Translations under genes and position numbers: made by a program
The notes under the pieces: model-generated
What the model saw: only the letters and a program-made list of their open reading frames with translations
The model's database searches: none
What the model was told of the DNA's origin: nothing
Shown: piece after piece, positions 48,361 through 59,550 of the stretch
Position numbering within the stretch: the first letter of the stretch is position 1
Layout of the letters: every line of letters starts with the position of its first letter
From: Acorus gramineus
Taxonomy: Eukaryota > Streptophyta > Magnoliopsida > Acorales > Acoraceae
Assembly: GCA_030737835.1 (NCBI GenBank)
Contig: CM060851.1
Location: forward strand, 7,733,774 to 7,797,773
Length of the DNA stretch: 64,000 nucleotides
Reading direction: 5' to 3'

Positions 48361-48514
48361 TTTCATGCGTGATAGCTCTTCAAGTAGCCCAAATAACACT
48401 TGAGGAGCATGAAAAATACTACTACTTTTTACAAAGCTAAATTTTTTCCTAATATTAATAAAACTCCTAGTGGGGTTCCTCCTAGACACCCACTTCAAGT
48501 CCCTGCAAATTTTG
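48361..48514. other. Uninterrupted site of the hAT/MULE nest
   Basis: Carries AACACTTGAGGAG directly joined to CATGAAAAATACTACT. In unit A these halves are 8 kb apart (25,707 and 33,721). This is the natural empty site. Confidence 0.85.
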
Positions 48515-49729
48515 TTAGAATGTGATCCTTTGAAGATAATCAAGGGTCAATTTTTGTTTCCTTTTGGGGATTGATGGCACATACCTAATTCCCTCCATCA
48601 GTAAATGGAAGATCATGTCCCTCAATAGCTCTGATACACCACCTTTTAATGGTGGGAATGGCACAAATTAAAATTTCAGTTCATACCAGTATTTTGGAGG
48701 TTGACCCAAGGTGGTGTAAGCAAAGGGCTTTTGTCACCACAAATTGTGGGATCTGATGTAACATGGATTCAGATTTATTTGATCCCCCCACTCCATGCTT
48801 TTGAGATAATTAATTCATATTGTCTATGATTATTTGTGCCCTTTTTAGAACTTCAACTATAATTATATATAATTACAAAATCAAAATCCAATTTGAAATT
48901 CATCTTTTTTATTTTTTTAATAAAAAAATAAAAAAAACTTTAAGCTGACATTGTGTTTATTATTTATCAAGATAAACAGAAATTCACGTGCGTTCAAGTG
49001 GATAGTTGGGACATCATTCCATGAGAGTCTTTCAATAAAATAATAACAGGAGGTATATCTTTTTCACTATAGGATTCTGAATTCGAGTCCAACTCCTATT
49101 GATATAAGAATTAGCCACAAAAAAAAAAAAAAAAAAACACTGACCAAGACCAATGGAGAAATGATACCAAAATAATAGCACCTAGAACCCTTATTTGATT
49201 ATCCATTTAAGTAAGATGAAAAAAATCACTAAGTGAGAATGACATATGTTAAGATGGTTATTGATGCTGTTTTTGTTATGGATAGGATTTGAGGCCTAAG
49301 GTGGCAAATAAATATAAACTTGTGCTTAATGTATAGCTCTTTTGAATGAATGATCAGTGCCACGGAGAGATAGGGCCATATGGAGTTGAAACTGTGACGT
49401 ACAAGATCCCCCCTTTATTTGTGTATAGGGGATCTAAATTTTTGATAAGTGGGAGGAACTGACTTTCTTTTGATCCAGTGACATGAGTTTATTTCACAGG
49501 TTTTATGGATTCCTTGTGGACATCCAATATTAGTGGGTCCGGATCTTACCTGTCTTATTCAAATGCATTTCTTATAATATTTATTTTATTTGGTGCTGCT
49601 GCAATAAATCTATTTTATATTTTCATGTATGTCAGGTGACTAATTATAGTGTGAGAACATCCACTAACGCTGACACAATAAGGTGGTGTTGAAGGGGTCA
49701 AACTTTTACTTCAAAAATATGGGAGATAA
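48515..49729. other. Spacer beyond unit B
   Basis: Single-copy in this window, AT-rich. A poly-A run at 49,119-49,137 is preceded by text like a retroposed tail (GATATAAGAATTAGCCACAA). No gene seen. Confidence 0.4.
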
Positions 49730-49738
49730 TTAAATTAA

Positions 49739-50194
49739 GAAATTTTTATTTTTAAGTTCATGTAAACATGTATATTTATAGATCGATTTTTTATTTTTGA
49801 TATTTTTTTTTAGTTCCCATATTCAACCGCCTATTTGATTTTTAGTCCCTTCATCAAACAGACATCCATATACCATTAATTTGTGAAATATGATTTATTT
49901 TTAAGTCCCTGTAAACTATGTTATTTAGTGATTAGTCCCTCTCTTCTTCATATTTTACAGGGATCAATCACTAAATAACATAGTTTACAGGGACTGATCA
50001 CTAAATAACATACTTTATAGGGATTAAAAAATAAAATCACATTTCACAAATTAACGGTGTATGGATGGACGTTTGACGGGGGGGACTAAAAACCAAATAG
50101 ACGGTTGAATATGGAGACTAAAAAAGAAATATCAAGAAGTGAGGGATCGATCCCTAAATATACATATTTACATAGACTTAAAACTAAAAATCCC
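49739..50194. mobile_element. MULE-like foldback element, perfect 9-bp duplication TTAAATTAA
   Basis: 456 bp flanked by TTAAATTAA at 49,730-49,738 and 50,195-50,203. Almost the entire element is a palindrome: the left half (TTTTTAAGTCCCTGTAAACT, TTAGTGATTAGTCCCTC) returns inverted in the right half (GAGGGATCGATCCCTAAATA, GACTAAAAA). No coding capacity. Short relative of the element at 23,930. Confidence 0.82.
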
Positions 50195-50203
50195 TTAAAT
50201 TAA

Positions 50204-52123
50204 GCATAAGAGATTGTGGGTTGTTGATGGCGGGCGTCGCGCGAGTTTAGTTGGGCTACGACGTTTTGGTCATCACCGAATAATTGATGATGCTTGGAGG
50301 CGGCTCGAGTAGATACGTTACCTACCTGACCGTAGATTGGTTGGGGTGCTTGCACGGGCAACCCTTTTTTTTTTTTTTTTCATTTTCATTTTCATGCTTT
50401 TTTCTCTCTTCTTTCTCTTATAACCCCTTTGAAACATCGCCCATTTTGAATCAAATTAAAATAGATATGTCCACGTTTTACTTAAAAAAAAAAAATCCAC
50501 TAACATAATAATATAAGATATATTTCATTATTAAAACATAAAAAAATATGAGCTTCGGTACACTCAGTCCCAAAAATTGTTTTCGTGTTGTATACACTAA
50601 TATGGCAGTTATATGCATTTTAAAAATACAAAAAATTCTATCAAAATTTATATGACCTCAAAGAAAAATACATAACATATTTGACCGATCTTAAGATGAG
50701 ATGTATCATTTTTAAAAGAACATTAATAAAGGGGCTAATACCCATCAAGCCCAAGTTTTTTGGGCCCTTTTCTGGTCTGAATCACGTCTCACGTTAATAT
50801 AAGGGCTAATACCATTCAAACCCATTTTCTTTTTAACATTTATCCTTTACCCCGTTTATTTTTTTGGATGGTTTCAAGACTTTTATAACATGCAAAGTTT
50901 TAACCGTTGGTTTGTTTCGCGAATGAGCGGATTATGAAAATGTAGTGGTTAAAATCCGACATTTGAAAAGCATTCTTTCAAGTTTGAACTGGGTTTTGTA
51001 AAGAAGAAAATGTCATGATGTGAGGTGGGAGCTCAAACAGGGAAACACGGTTCGGAGCCAATCAGATTTGGATACTATCGATATGGAATTGTATAATTTA
51101 TTAATCAAACTACATAGCTTATAAATCAAATTTTACAATTAATTGTTAGGTACAATATGACTATCTATGCCGTTCGATTAATAGATTGTCAAATTCAATT
51201 CATAGACTTTACAGTTTTATACTGATTATACTAATAATATCAGGCTTGACTGGATTCAGATTCTGAATAACCCGGTTGATTGTGCATTTGATATTTTTCA
51301 GATTTTGCAGTCTATATTCATAACAATTATAATATCAGTTACATCATCATAATCCCCCGTCTAAATTCATAACAATTATAATTTCACTTACATCATCATA
51401 ATCTCCCATTTTAGAAAATCAAATTTAATTTTTTAAAAAAATCAAATTGTGCACCGTCTAATTTCGTGTACCACCATACCTATTTTATGCTAAAGATATA
51501 ACCATCTTGGTCACTAGACAACTTTTTTTTGGCTTTTTGATACATCCCTTATCCATAAAACTAATTTGTATGCAAGAACTATCCTCAGTTTCCATAAACG
51601 TAGTTTACATCAATTTTGATTTTTTTTTAAAAAATAATATATATATATATATAAGAAATAAAGTATATATTCTAATGAGTTGAATGTGATTGATGAAATA
51701 TATAAAAATTTCTAATTAGGTTAGTGCAGGTAGTTAGCCAGATATGAGAATGTAAATGTGATTCTAAAATGGGCTGTGTAACTTCACTAAAACAGGAAAA
51801 TTTGTTCCCCAGTGCATATAAACTGTGATTATGTATGTATTCTTACATGTTTGTATACACAAAGAAGATGTGCATAAACATTGGATATACAAGCAATCTT
51901 TTTATCTAAATTAGGGCAATTTTCAGGGCTTACTCAAATAATTTGCTAAAAGAATTATTCATTGTGTTTGAAATTTCCGCTTGTAGAAAATATTTGATTT
52001 CAAATAATAAAAAAAACTCCCCATACGACGTAATTGCAAATTCATTGAGCTTTAGTAGCATGTATAAATGATGAACTCCCTGAACCGTGACCTGCCAATT
52101 TCATACCAAATTCCTGTAGGGTT
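50204..52123. other. AT-rich spacer before the Copia element
   Basis: No gene seen. There are dispersed repeat fragments at 51.06-51.25 kb (related to 41.8-42.1 kb), a T run with CATTTTCATTTTCATG at 50.36-50.40 kb, and a duplicated phrase containing CATAACAATTATAAT at 51,320 and 51,371. Confidence 0.45.
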
Positions 52124-52253
52124 TGTTAAATGTGTATATGTGTTAGAGTTAAGGGTAGATTAATCTTTTCCTTTTTTCTTTTTTTGTACTATAAATATTG
52201 GGTGCAAACCCGAATAATATTTTTGATTCATTCTCTTATTTCTGATTCTAACA
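52124..52253 (+). repeat. Copia 5' LTR
   Basis: 130 bp with a TATA-like ACTATAAATATT; the primer-binding site starts at 52,254. Confidence 0.9.
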
Positions 52254-55200
52254 TGGTATCAGAACTTGAATCCATCTTTTCGTTTTTTTGATTTTTTTGT
52301 TTGACATTTCTTTCCGTTCACGCGATTGTCGACATTCCGACGTGTCGCTTAGTCTGTGTTTCTGTCACGCCGTTACCGTGCATCGCCGCACCTCCTGCGC
52401 CGCTGCCATGCATCGCCGCACACGCGTGCCAGCCCCGCCGTTGCCCCGCGCTCAGATCCGCGCCCCCGAGCCTCGCCGCTGCCCCTGTCGCAGCCCCCCC
52501 GCTGCCCTCGCGCAGATCTCCCGCTGTCCCGCTACCCCGTTGCACCGCTGCTGCTCCGCCTTGCCGTGCCGCCAAGATCTGCCCTGCCGCCGCTGCTACG
52601 CACTGCCGCACCGCCCAGATCCGCCCTGCCGCGCCGCCCAGTTCCGTGCGTGCCGTTCCCGCGCACCACAGTCCGCCGCGCACCGTCCCTGTCCACGCGC
52701 CAGAGCGTCGCCCCCGTCCGCGTGCCCGAGCGACTCCCCGGTAGATCAGCCTGTCCTCCGGCAGAACAGCCCGTGTGAGATCCCGAGGATCACGTCCACA
52801 GCATCCGTGTGAAGATCTTGTGCATCAAATCACTTGAATAAATCCACGTGATTCACGTGATTTTGATTCATGCGATTCTAGTCATCCGACTCGTCAGGCC
52901 GACTCGTGAGTCACTCGGAAAGCCGACCCGCTCCAACTCGGCCGCCACTCGTCCCTTGTTCAACTCGTTTAGCTGACTCAGCTCGGCCCAACCCGACTCA
53001 GCAGTTCGACCGTTTCGTCGCGTTTCCTTTTTGGACTGCTACGGGCTCATTCAGACTCCGAATATAGTCATATTGGTACTCATTTTGATCAGCTTTTCGT
53101 GATCTACGCATCTGTGACTGTTTTGGATCTATCAGATACTGTTTATTTTGATCTATTGCTGTGCAAGTACTATGGATTGCAGATATTGTCACTCCTCTGG
53201 TCATGTAACCTTCGATTGCCGCAAGTTAGCTAAAAAACGTGCTCGAGATGCCGCTTTCTCCTTGCCAATCCAGTCGTCTGCTCAATCTTCTCTTTGTCAG
53301 GATCAGATTTGTACATCAATTACACCTCGCGTTACTTATGCTCAGTCACAGGTTACCACAGCTCAACTTATTGCACATTTAAAGGGGCTACAAAATCAAT
53401 ATCAACAGCTTTATGTTATGTTACGATCATTGATTGGTATAGATCTTTCTGGTTCCGTTCAGTCTGCTTCTACTCCCGTACCAGGTATACCGATTACCTC
53501 ATGGGTTCTTGATTCTAAGGCTTCCCATCATATGACATCGGATGCACCGATTCTTGTTAATTGTACACCACCACATTCTCCTTCACTTATTCGCACTGCT
53601 GATGGTTCTCCTATGTCTGTCTCGAGCTCTGGCATTCTTTCTGATCATTCTCATCGATTTAGTGTGCCAAATGTTTTACATGTTCCTAAACTTTCCATGA
53701 GTTTGTTTTCTCTCAGTCTGCTTGCAGACTTTGGTTATACGATCACATTTGATTCATCATCTTGTTCTGTTCAGGATCGACTTACTGGGAGACAGATTGG
53801 GACTGGACGACGACAGGGTAGACTCTATTACATGGATCAGCTTCATGTTCCTCAGCCTTCCGCTGCATCCGTTCGGTTAGATACAACTTCCCCTTCCCTT
53901 TCCCCTTTTGATCTCTGGCATCGTCGTCTTGGCCATTTGTCTCAGCCTAGACTCTGATATCTTGTTAGCACCGGTGCATTAGGATCATTTTCTCGTATGG
54001 ATCTTCAACCATGCGTGGGGTGTAAATTGGGTAAGCCCGTGGCTCTCCCCTTCCCTTCAAGTTCGCATATTTCCGAGTCTCCCTTTGATTTAGTACATTC
54101 TGATATTTGGGGTCCATCTCCTATTTTTTCAAAAGGGAGAAATCGATATTATGTTATTTTTGTCGACGACTATTCTCGTTTCACTTGGCTTTATCTTCTG
54201 TCTAGTCGTTCGGATTTATTGCGTATTTATACTTCTTTTGCTACCATGGTTGAGACCCAATTTTCTCGTCGTATTAAGGTGCTACGCTCTGATTGTGGTG
54301 GTGAATATTGTTCTAAGACTTTTCGTGCATTTTTGGCATCCCAAGGCACTCTTCCTCAGTTCTCCACTCCTTATGCTCATCAACAAAATGGAGTTGCTGA
54401 GCGAAAACATCGTCACATTCTTGAGATGACTCGATCTTTACTTCTTTCTGCATCGGTCCCTGTTGAGTTCTGGGGTGAGGCTGTTCTCACAAGTGTGTAT
54501 CTCATTAATCGCACTCCATCATCTGTTACTGGTGGTATCTCGCCATCTGAGCGACTTCACAATCAGCCTCCTGATTATTCCCGTCTTCGTGTTTTTGGTT
54601 GCACATGTTTTGTTCTTCTTCCTCCCACTGAACGCACCAAGCTTTCTCCTCGTTCTGCTATGTGTGTTTTCCTTGGATACAGTATTCAACATAAGGGTTA
54701 CAAGTGTTATGATCCTGTTGCACGACGTCTTCGCATTTCTTGTCATGTCACCTTTTGGGAGCATTTTCCTTATTATGCTCTTCCATCACCTCCGGCTCCA
54801 CTTCCTCCGTCTACCGTTGATGACCTTATTTCTCGACTCCTGAGTCCTCTCCATCGTTTGTCCCACCTGCATCCAATCCCTCACCTATCCCATCTACGAC
54901 CTTGCCATCGTCTGTCCCACCTGCATCCAATCCCTCACCTATCCCATCTACGACCTTGCCATCGTCTGTCCCACCCGCATATAGTCCCTCATCTGTCCCA
55001 TCTACGACCTTGTCATCTCCTCCTGCAGACGATTCATGTGAGCCGAGTTCCCCTGTTGTTGCTCCTGCGCCTGATGTTGTTCGACCGGTAGTCGACAATG
55101 CACCCGCAGTCGACTCCGCACCAGCTCCTCGCCGCAATCCACCTCGTGATCGTCGTCCTCCTCAGAGGCTAAGTCTAGTTTCTTCTGACTCATTTTCTCC

Positions 55201-56774
55201 CCATTTTCAGAGCTTTCTTGCAGCCGTTTCATCTCATTGGGAGCCCCAATCATATCGCGAGGCAGTTGGTATTCCTGAATGGGAGCATGCTATGACAGAG
55301 GAACTTAGTGCATTAAAACGCACTCATACTTGGGATCTTGTCCCTCTTCCTGTGGGTAAGGTTCCCATTGGTTGTAAGTGGGTCTACAAGATCAAGACTC
55401 ACTCGGATGGTTCGATTGAGCGTCATAAAGCTCGTTTGGTCGCTCGCGGTTTCACTCAGCAGCATGGGATTGATTATGATGAGACTTTCGCTCCTGTGGC
55501 CAAGATGACCACTGTTCGCACCTTAATTTCTGTCGCTTCCGTCCGTCAGTGGCCTATTTACCAGCTCGATGTCAAGAATGCATTTCTTCATGGTGATTTA
55601 TCAGAGGAGGTTTATATGTCTCCCCCTCCAGGTCTTTCTCATCCATCTGGACACGTATGTCATCTTCGACGGGCTCTCTATGGTCTCAAACAGGCTCCTC
55701 GAGCTTGGTTTGCTCGATTCACTGAGGCCATTCACTCTGTTGGGTTTGTTCCGAGTGCTTCAGATCCGGCTATGTTTATTCATACTTCTGGTCGCCACCG
55801 TACCATTCTGTTACTTTATGTTGATGACATGATTATCACCGGTGATGATTCTTCTCATATTCAGTCAGTCAAGCAGCATCTTCAGCGTCAGTTTGAGATG
55901 AAGGACCTCGGACTTCTTCGATATTTTCTGGGTTTGGAGGTCGCTTATGCTCCACGTGGTTATCTTCTCTCTCAGCGCAAATACACTTCGGACTTGATCG
56001 ATCGTGCTTGTTTGACTGATGATCGCACTTCTGCTACTCCCATTGAGCTTAATGCCAAACTCCGGCCCGATGATGGTGATCCTCTTACAAATGTCACTCG
56101 TTATAGACAACTTGTGGGCAGTCTTGTGTATCTCACCATTACTCGTTCTGATATTGCTTATGTTGTACATGTTGTCAGCCAGTTTGTCGCTGCGCCTCGC
56201 ACCACACATTACTCTGCGGTTCTTCGGATCATTCGTTATCTTCGTGGCACTATATCTCGTGCTTTGTTCCTCCCTTCTTCTTTCGCTCTTGAGCTACGTG
56301 CTTATGTTGATGCTGATTGGGCTGGTGATGTTACCGATCGTCGTTCCACGACAGGCTTTTGTGTGTTTCTTGGCGACTCTTATTTCCTAGAAGGCCAAGA
56401 AACAAGATATTGTTTCTCGCTCTAGTGCTGAGGCGGAATACCGTGCCATGACTTCCACTATTGCTGAGGTTATTTGGCTCCGACGTCTTTTGGGTGATAT
56501 GGGTGGTCATATATGCGCCTACTCCGTTGTATTGTGACAATAAGAGCGCCATTCAGATTGCCAGTAATCCAGTTTTTCATGAGCGAACAAAACACATCGA
56601 GATCGATTGTCACTTTGTTCGGCATCACTTTCTTGCTGGCACATTGTCCTTACCATATATTTCTTCTGCTCTTCAGTTGTCTGACTTCTTCACGAAATCC
56701 CATACACTCCAGCGCCATACCTTTCTTTTGAGCAAACTCTCGGTGTATGATCCACCCTGAGTTTGAGGGAGGGG

Positions 56775-56905
56775 TGTTAAATGTGTATATGTGTTAGGGT
56801 TAAGAGTAGATTAGTCTTTTCCTTTTTCCCTTTTTTGTACTATAAATATTGGATACAAACCCTAATAATATTTTTGATTCATTCTCTTATTTTTTTATTC
56901 TAACA
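56775..56905 (+). repeat. Copia 3' LTR
   Basis: 131 bp, about 92 percent like the 5' LTR. The purine tract at 56,765-56,774 precedes it. Confidence 0.9.
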
Positions 56906-56910
56906 GGGTT

Positions 56911-57796
56911 GTCTATCACATTTGTTAGATGGCACAGAAACGTTCGATCATTCTTACAATCCTAACTCAAGTATATGAAATTTCTAATAGAGTATATAAT
57001 AGTGTACTCCACATAAAGGAAAATATAAAAATGAATGCATTCAATTAATTTAAAGTATATATTTTTTGTGTATGTGCTTAATTAGACAAATATACTTCCT
57101 TTCAAAAACAAATCAAACGTGTTTGGACTGCAAAAGCGTCTGCAGGAACACCTGAGTGTAACATTTTCCTTTGGTAAATACAAGTTTCACGTTCAAATAG
57201 ATATGACTGGGCTCTAAGAAGGATAGAAGCAGCATAAAATCACAGAAGCCTTATTAAGCTGGGAAAAGAAATAAAAAAATTCAAGATTCAAGGCTACAAA
57301 TGTAACAAAACTTGGAAAGGTTAAACAAGAGTTCATCAAAATTAACTTTAGACCAACCAAATCAACCACATCTAGCACTTCAACTCAAATATAGTTAATC
57401 CATGTATATATATCTGTTCATATAAAGTGGAAGCTCTAACAAGTTCAGTCTTCACATACACAACCTGAATTCACATACACAACCTTGCAGAAGTTTCACA
57501 TGTAATATATTTGGTTGGAGAATATCTTGGATGTACTAATTCTGTGTCAAAAGTTCTTGGGATATCCAAAAGCATGTCAACCAATCCCCTAAGTCTGTCC
57601 AAAGTTTCCCAACAACTCTAGAATGATCTTGAGTGATCAAAATGATCACCCGTAACGCAACTCTGGACTACTATTTACACCTTAACTGACTTTTAACTAT
57701 GCCTAGTTGGGCATGTTTCAAAATAACAAAATAAACAGAAACAAGCATGACTGTTATAGTTACCATTTTCCATGTACTCCAGACTCCAGAGGCCTT
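56911..57796. other. Spacer and 3' UTR of the SAWADEE-domain gene
   Basis: The part next to 57,797 should be 3' UTR of the minus-strand gene. The segment 56,930-57,180 resembles 1,530-1,760 near the CUE gene (phrases CCTAACTCAAGTATATGAA, ATTAGACAAATATACTTC), so it is a dispersed repeat. Confidence 0.45.
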
Positions 57797-59508
57797 TCAG
57801 GTCTTCTGTGAACGTGTCCGGGGAAGGAACCTCAGGCGGGGAGAGAACCTCAACTGGGGCTTTTTTGAAGAGACCACCTTCTGCTTGTCACCTCCATGAG
57901 ATTTTCCAGTTTCTGAATTGGATATGCAAAATTTTAAGCTTACACATAAGAGTAACAGATTATAAGAATTCATAAATAATAATTAAAAAAAATGCATTTG
58001 AAAATTTCTGTGTGCACCCCTCCGTCCGGACGACCATAAAATGGTCTTTGGATTTGCAAACGATCTGGCTTCATCCGGACGATCAACCTGATCATTTGGA
58101 AAGACTGAACCCAGAAATCGTTCCTCTGGACGCAGATAAAGCGAAAATGACTAAAGGTGACATCAAACTTAAATTCATAATCCTATCACCTTGAGTTTCA
58201 TCGATTTTTGTAGCATTGGATGATCTGAGCCTCTTCTTCCTTTCTTCGGATGCATTAGTAGTGAGATCTGAACAAGTGGAAAATAATTTCTTCCCTCTCA
58301 TTTTCTTTGGCTCAGATACATGATCTTCCATAGACGCATTCTGCTGTGTAATTTGGATCAACTCGCTCTTCTCTGATTCATCTTCGACTTCAAAGCTCAG
58401 ACAACCCTCAGCTTTCAGCGTCTTCAAGGGGGTGCCATTTTCCATTGGGAGTTCTTGTCCAATTATCTTAGTTGAATTATCTTGGACCAATTTCCGCTTC
58501 TTTGGCTCCTCGACTTCAGAACTTAAACTGCCTCCGGCTTTCAGCATTTTCGAGCGAGTCAACCTCCCATTTTCCATTGGGAGGAGTTCTTGTCCATTTA
58601 TCTTAATTGAATTGTTTTGGATAAACTCCCTCCTCATTGGCTCTTCTTTGACATCGGAACTTAAACTTCCCTCACCTTTTAGCACCTTTGAGCGAGTCAA
58701 TCTCCTACTCTCCATTGAGAGTTCGAGTCCAATTGCCTTAGTTGAATCTTGTTTTTGTATCACGGAAGAATGACTTAACCTTGCAGCAATAACAGGGCTA
58801 TTCTGTTCTGCCTGTTCATCTTGATTGTTTTTTATTTCAGAAGCTTCTCCCATCATCCTAGATTTCTTTGAAGGAACTTTACGTGATCTGGAGGAATCCT
58901 TCGACGTGGATAAGTTCTCTTGAATATCAATATCATGATTCATGATCATGCAAGAAACACTCACAGCTTGATTGTTTGTATCTCCATCTTTTGATGGCAG
59001 AGCAATGCCACTCTCCTCATCATGATATTTGGAGATTTCAGGATCTACTGGTAATTCATGCAATAATGAAGCTAGAGCAGCACATGCAGCTAATGGGCTC
59101 AGAAGAGGCTTGCTGTCAACATTTTCCATTAAAGTGCTGCTAGGAAAAGTTAAATTCATGTCTTCCATTTCATGTTGTTTGTTTTGGCTTCTAGTGGATC
59201 TCAAGTTGTGAGAGTTAATCTGTGATGCAGTAGCTGATTTACCACATTTGCGCCTAGTCGGATCAACTGCAAGAAGACAAAGCGAGGCAATATATGGAGC
59301 TTTTTCCCACAAAACTTAAGTTCCAGAGTTTATCAATCGCAAAATGTTTAATGAAATACTAATGAGGTAGTTTCTATTTAATAATAAAGAACATTCATTT
59401 GTGTTTAACCATACATTATGCTTGCAGAATGCATTTGTATGGAACCTCCCATTTTCCAATGCATGATTTATGAAATGATGTTTCTGAAAATGCCACCATT
59501 TATGCCAT

Positions 59509-59550
<42 letters not shown>

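Larger units (their letters stand above)
33828..48514. repeat. Tandem segmental duplication, unit B
   Basis: Second copy of the duplicated unit. It starts inside the OST4 5' UTR intron (homologous from about 10,683) and ends with the block that closes unit A. It carries the OST4 coding exon, the intact FUSC gene and the shared 1.1-kb repeat block. Its own later insertions include the MULE-like element at 35,309. The region 41.5-47.2 kb, with the TRIM and the 46.3-kb repeat, has no clear counterpart in unit A. Confidence 0.88.
52124..56905 (+). mobile_element. Ty1/Copia LTR retrotransposon, broken
   Basis: 4,782 bp flanked by GGGTT duplications (52,119-52,123 and 56,906-56,910). LTRs of 130 and 131 bp start TGTT and end AACA. 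A primer-binding site TGGTATCAGAAC adjoins the left LTR and a purine tract GAGGGAGGGG adjoins the right LTR. Domain order is Copia-like: CCHC knuckle near 53.2 kb, protease-like region near 53.5 kb, integrase about 53.9-54.8 kb, reverse transcriptase about 55.3-56.1 kb (LYVDDM near 55.8 kb), RNase H about 56.3-56.7 kb. The reading frame is interrupted at a handful of points (about three to five), so it is a fossil. The LTRs differ at roughly 7-8 percent of positions, suggesting an age of a few million years. An unusually GC-rich stretch lies at 52.35-52.75 kb. Confidence 0.92.

Noticed and set aside
52288-52812. Pro/Ala/Arg-rich open frames on several frames of both strands
   Set aside because: They come from the GC-rich low-complexity block inside the Copia fossil; open in many frames at once, with no recognised domain.
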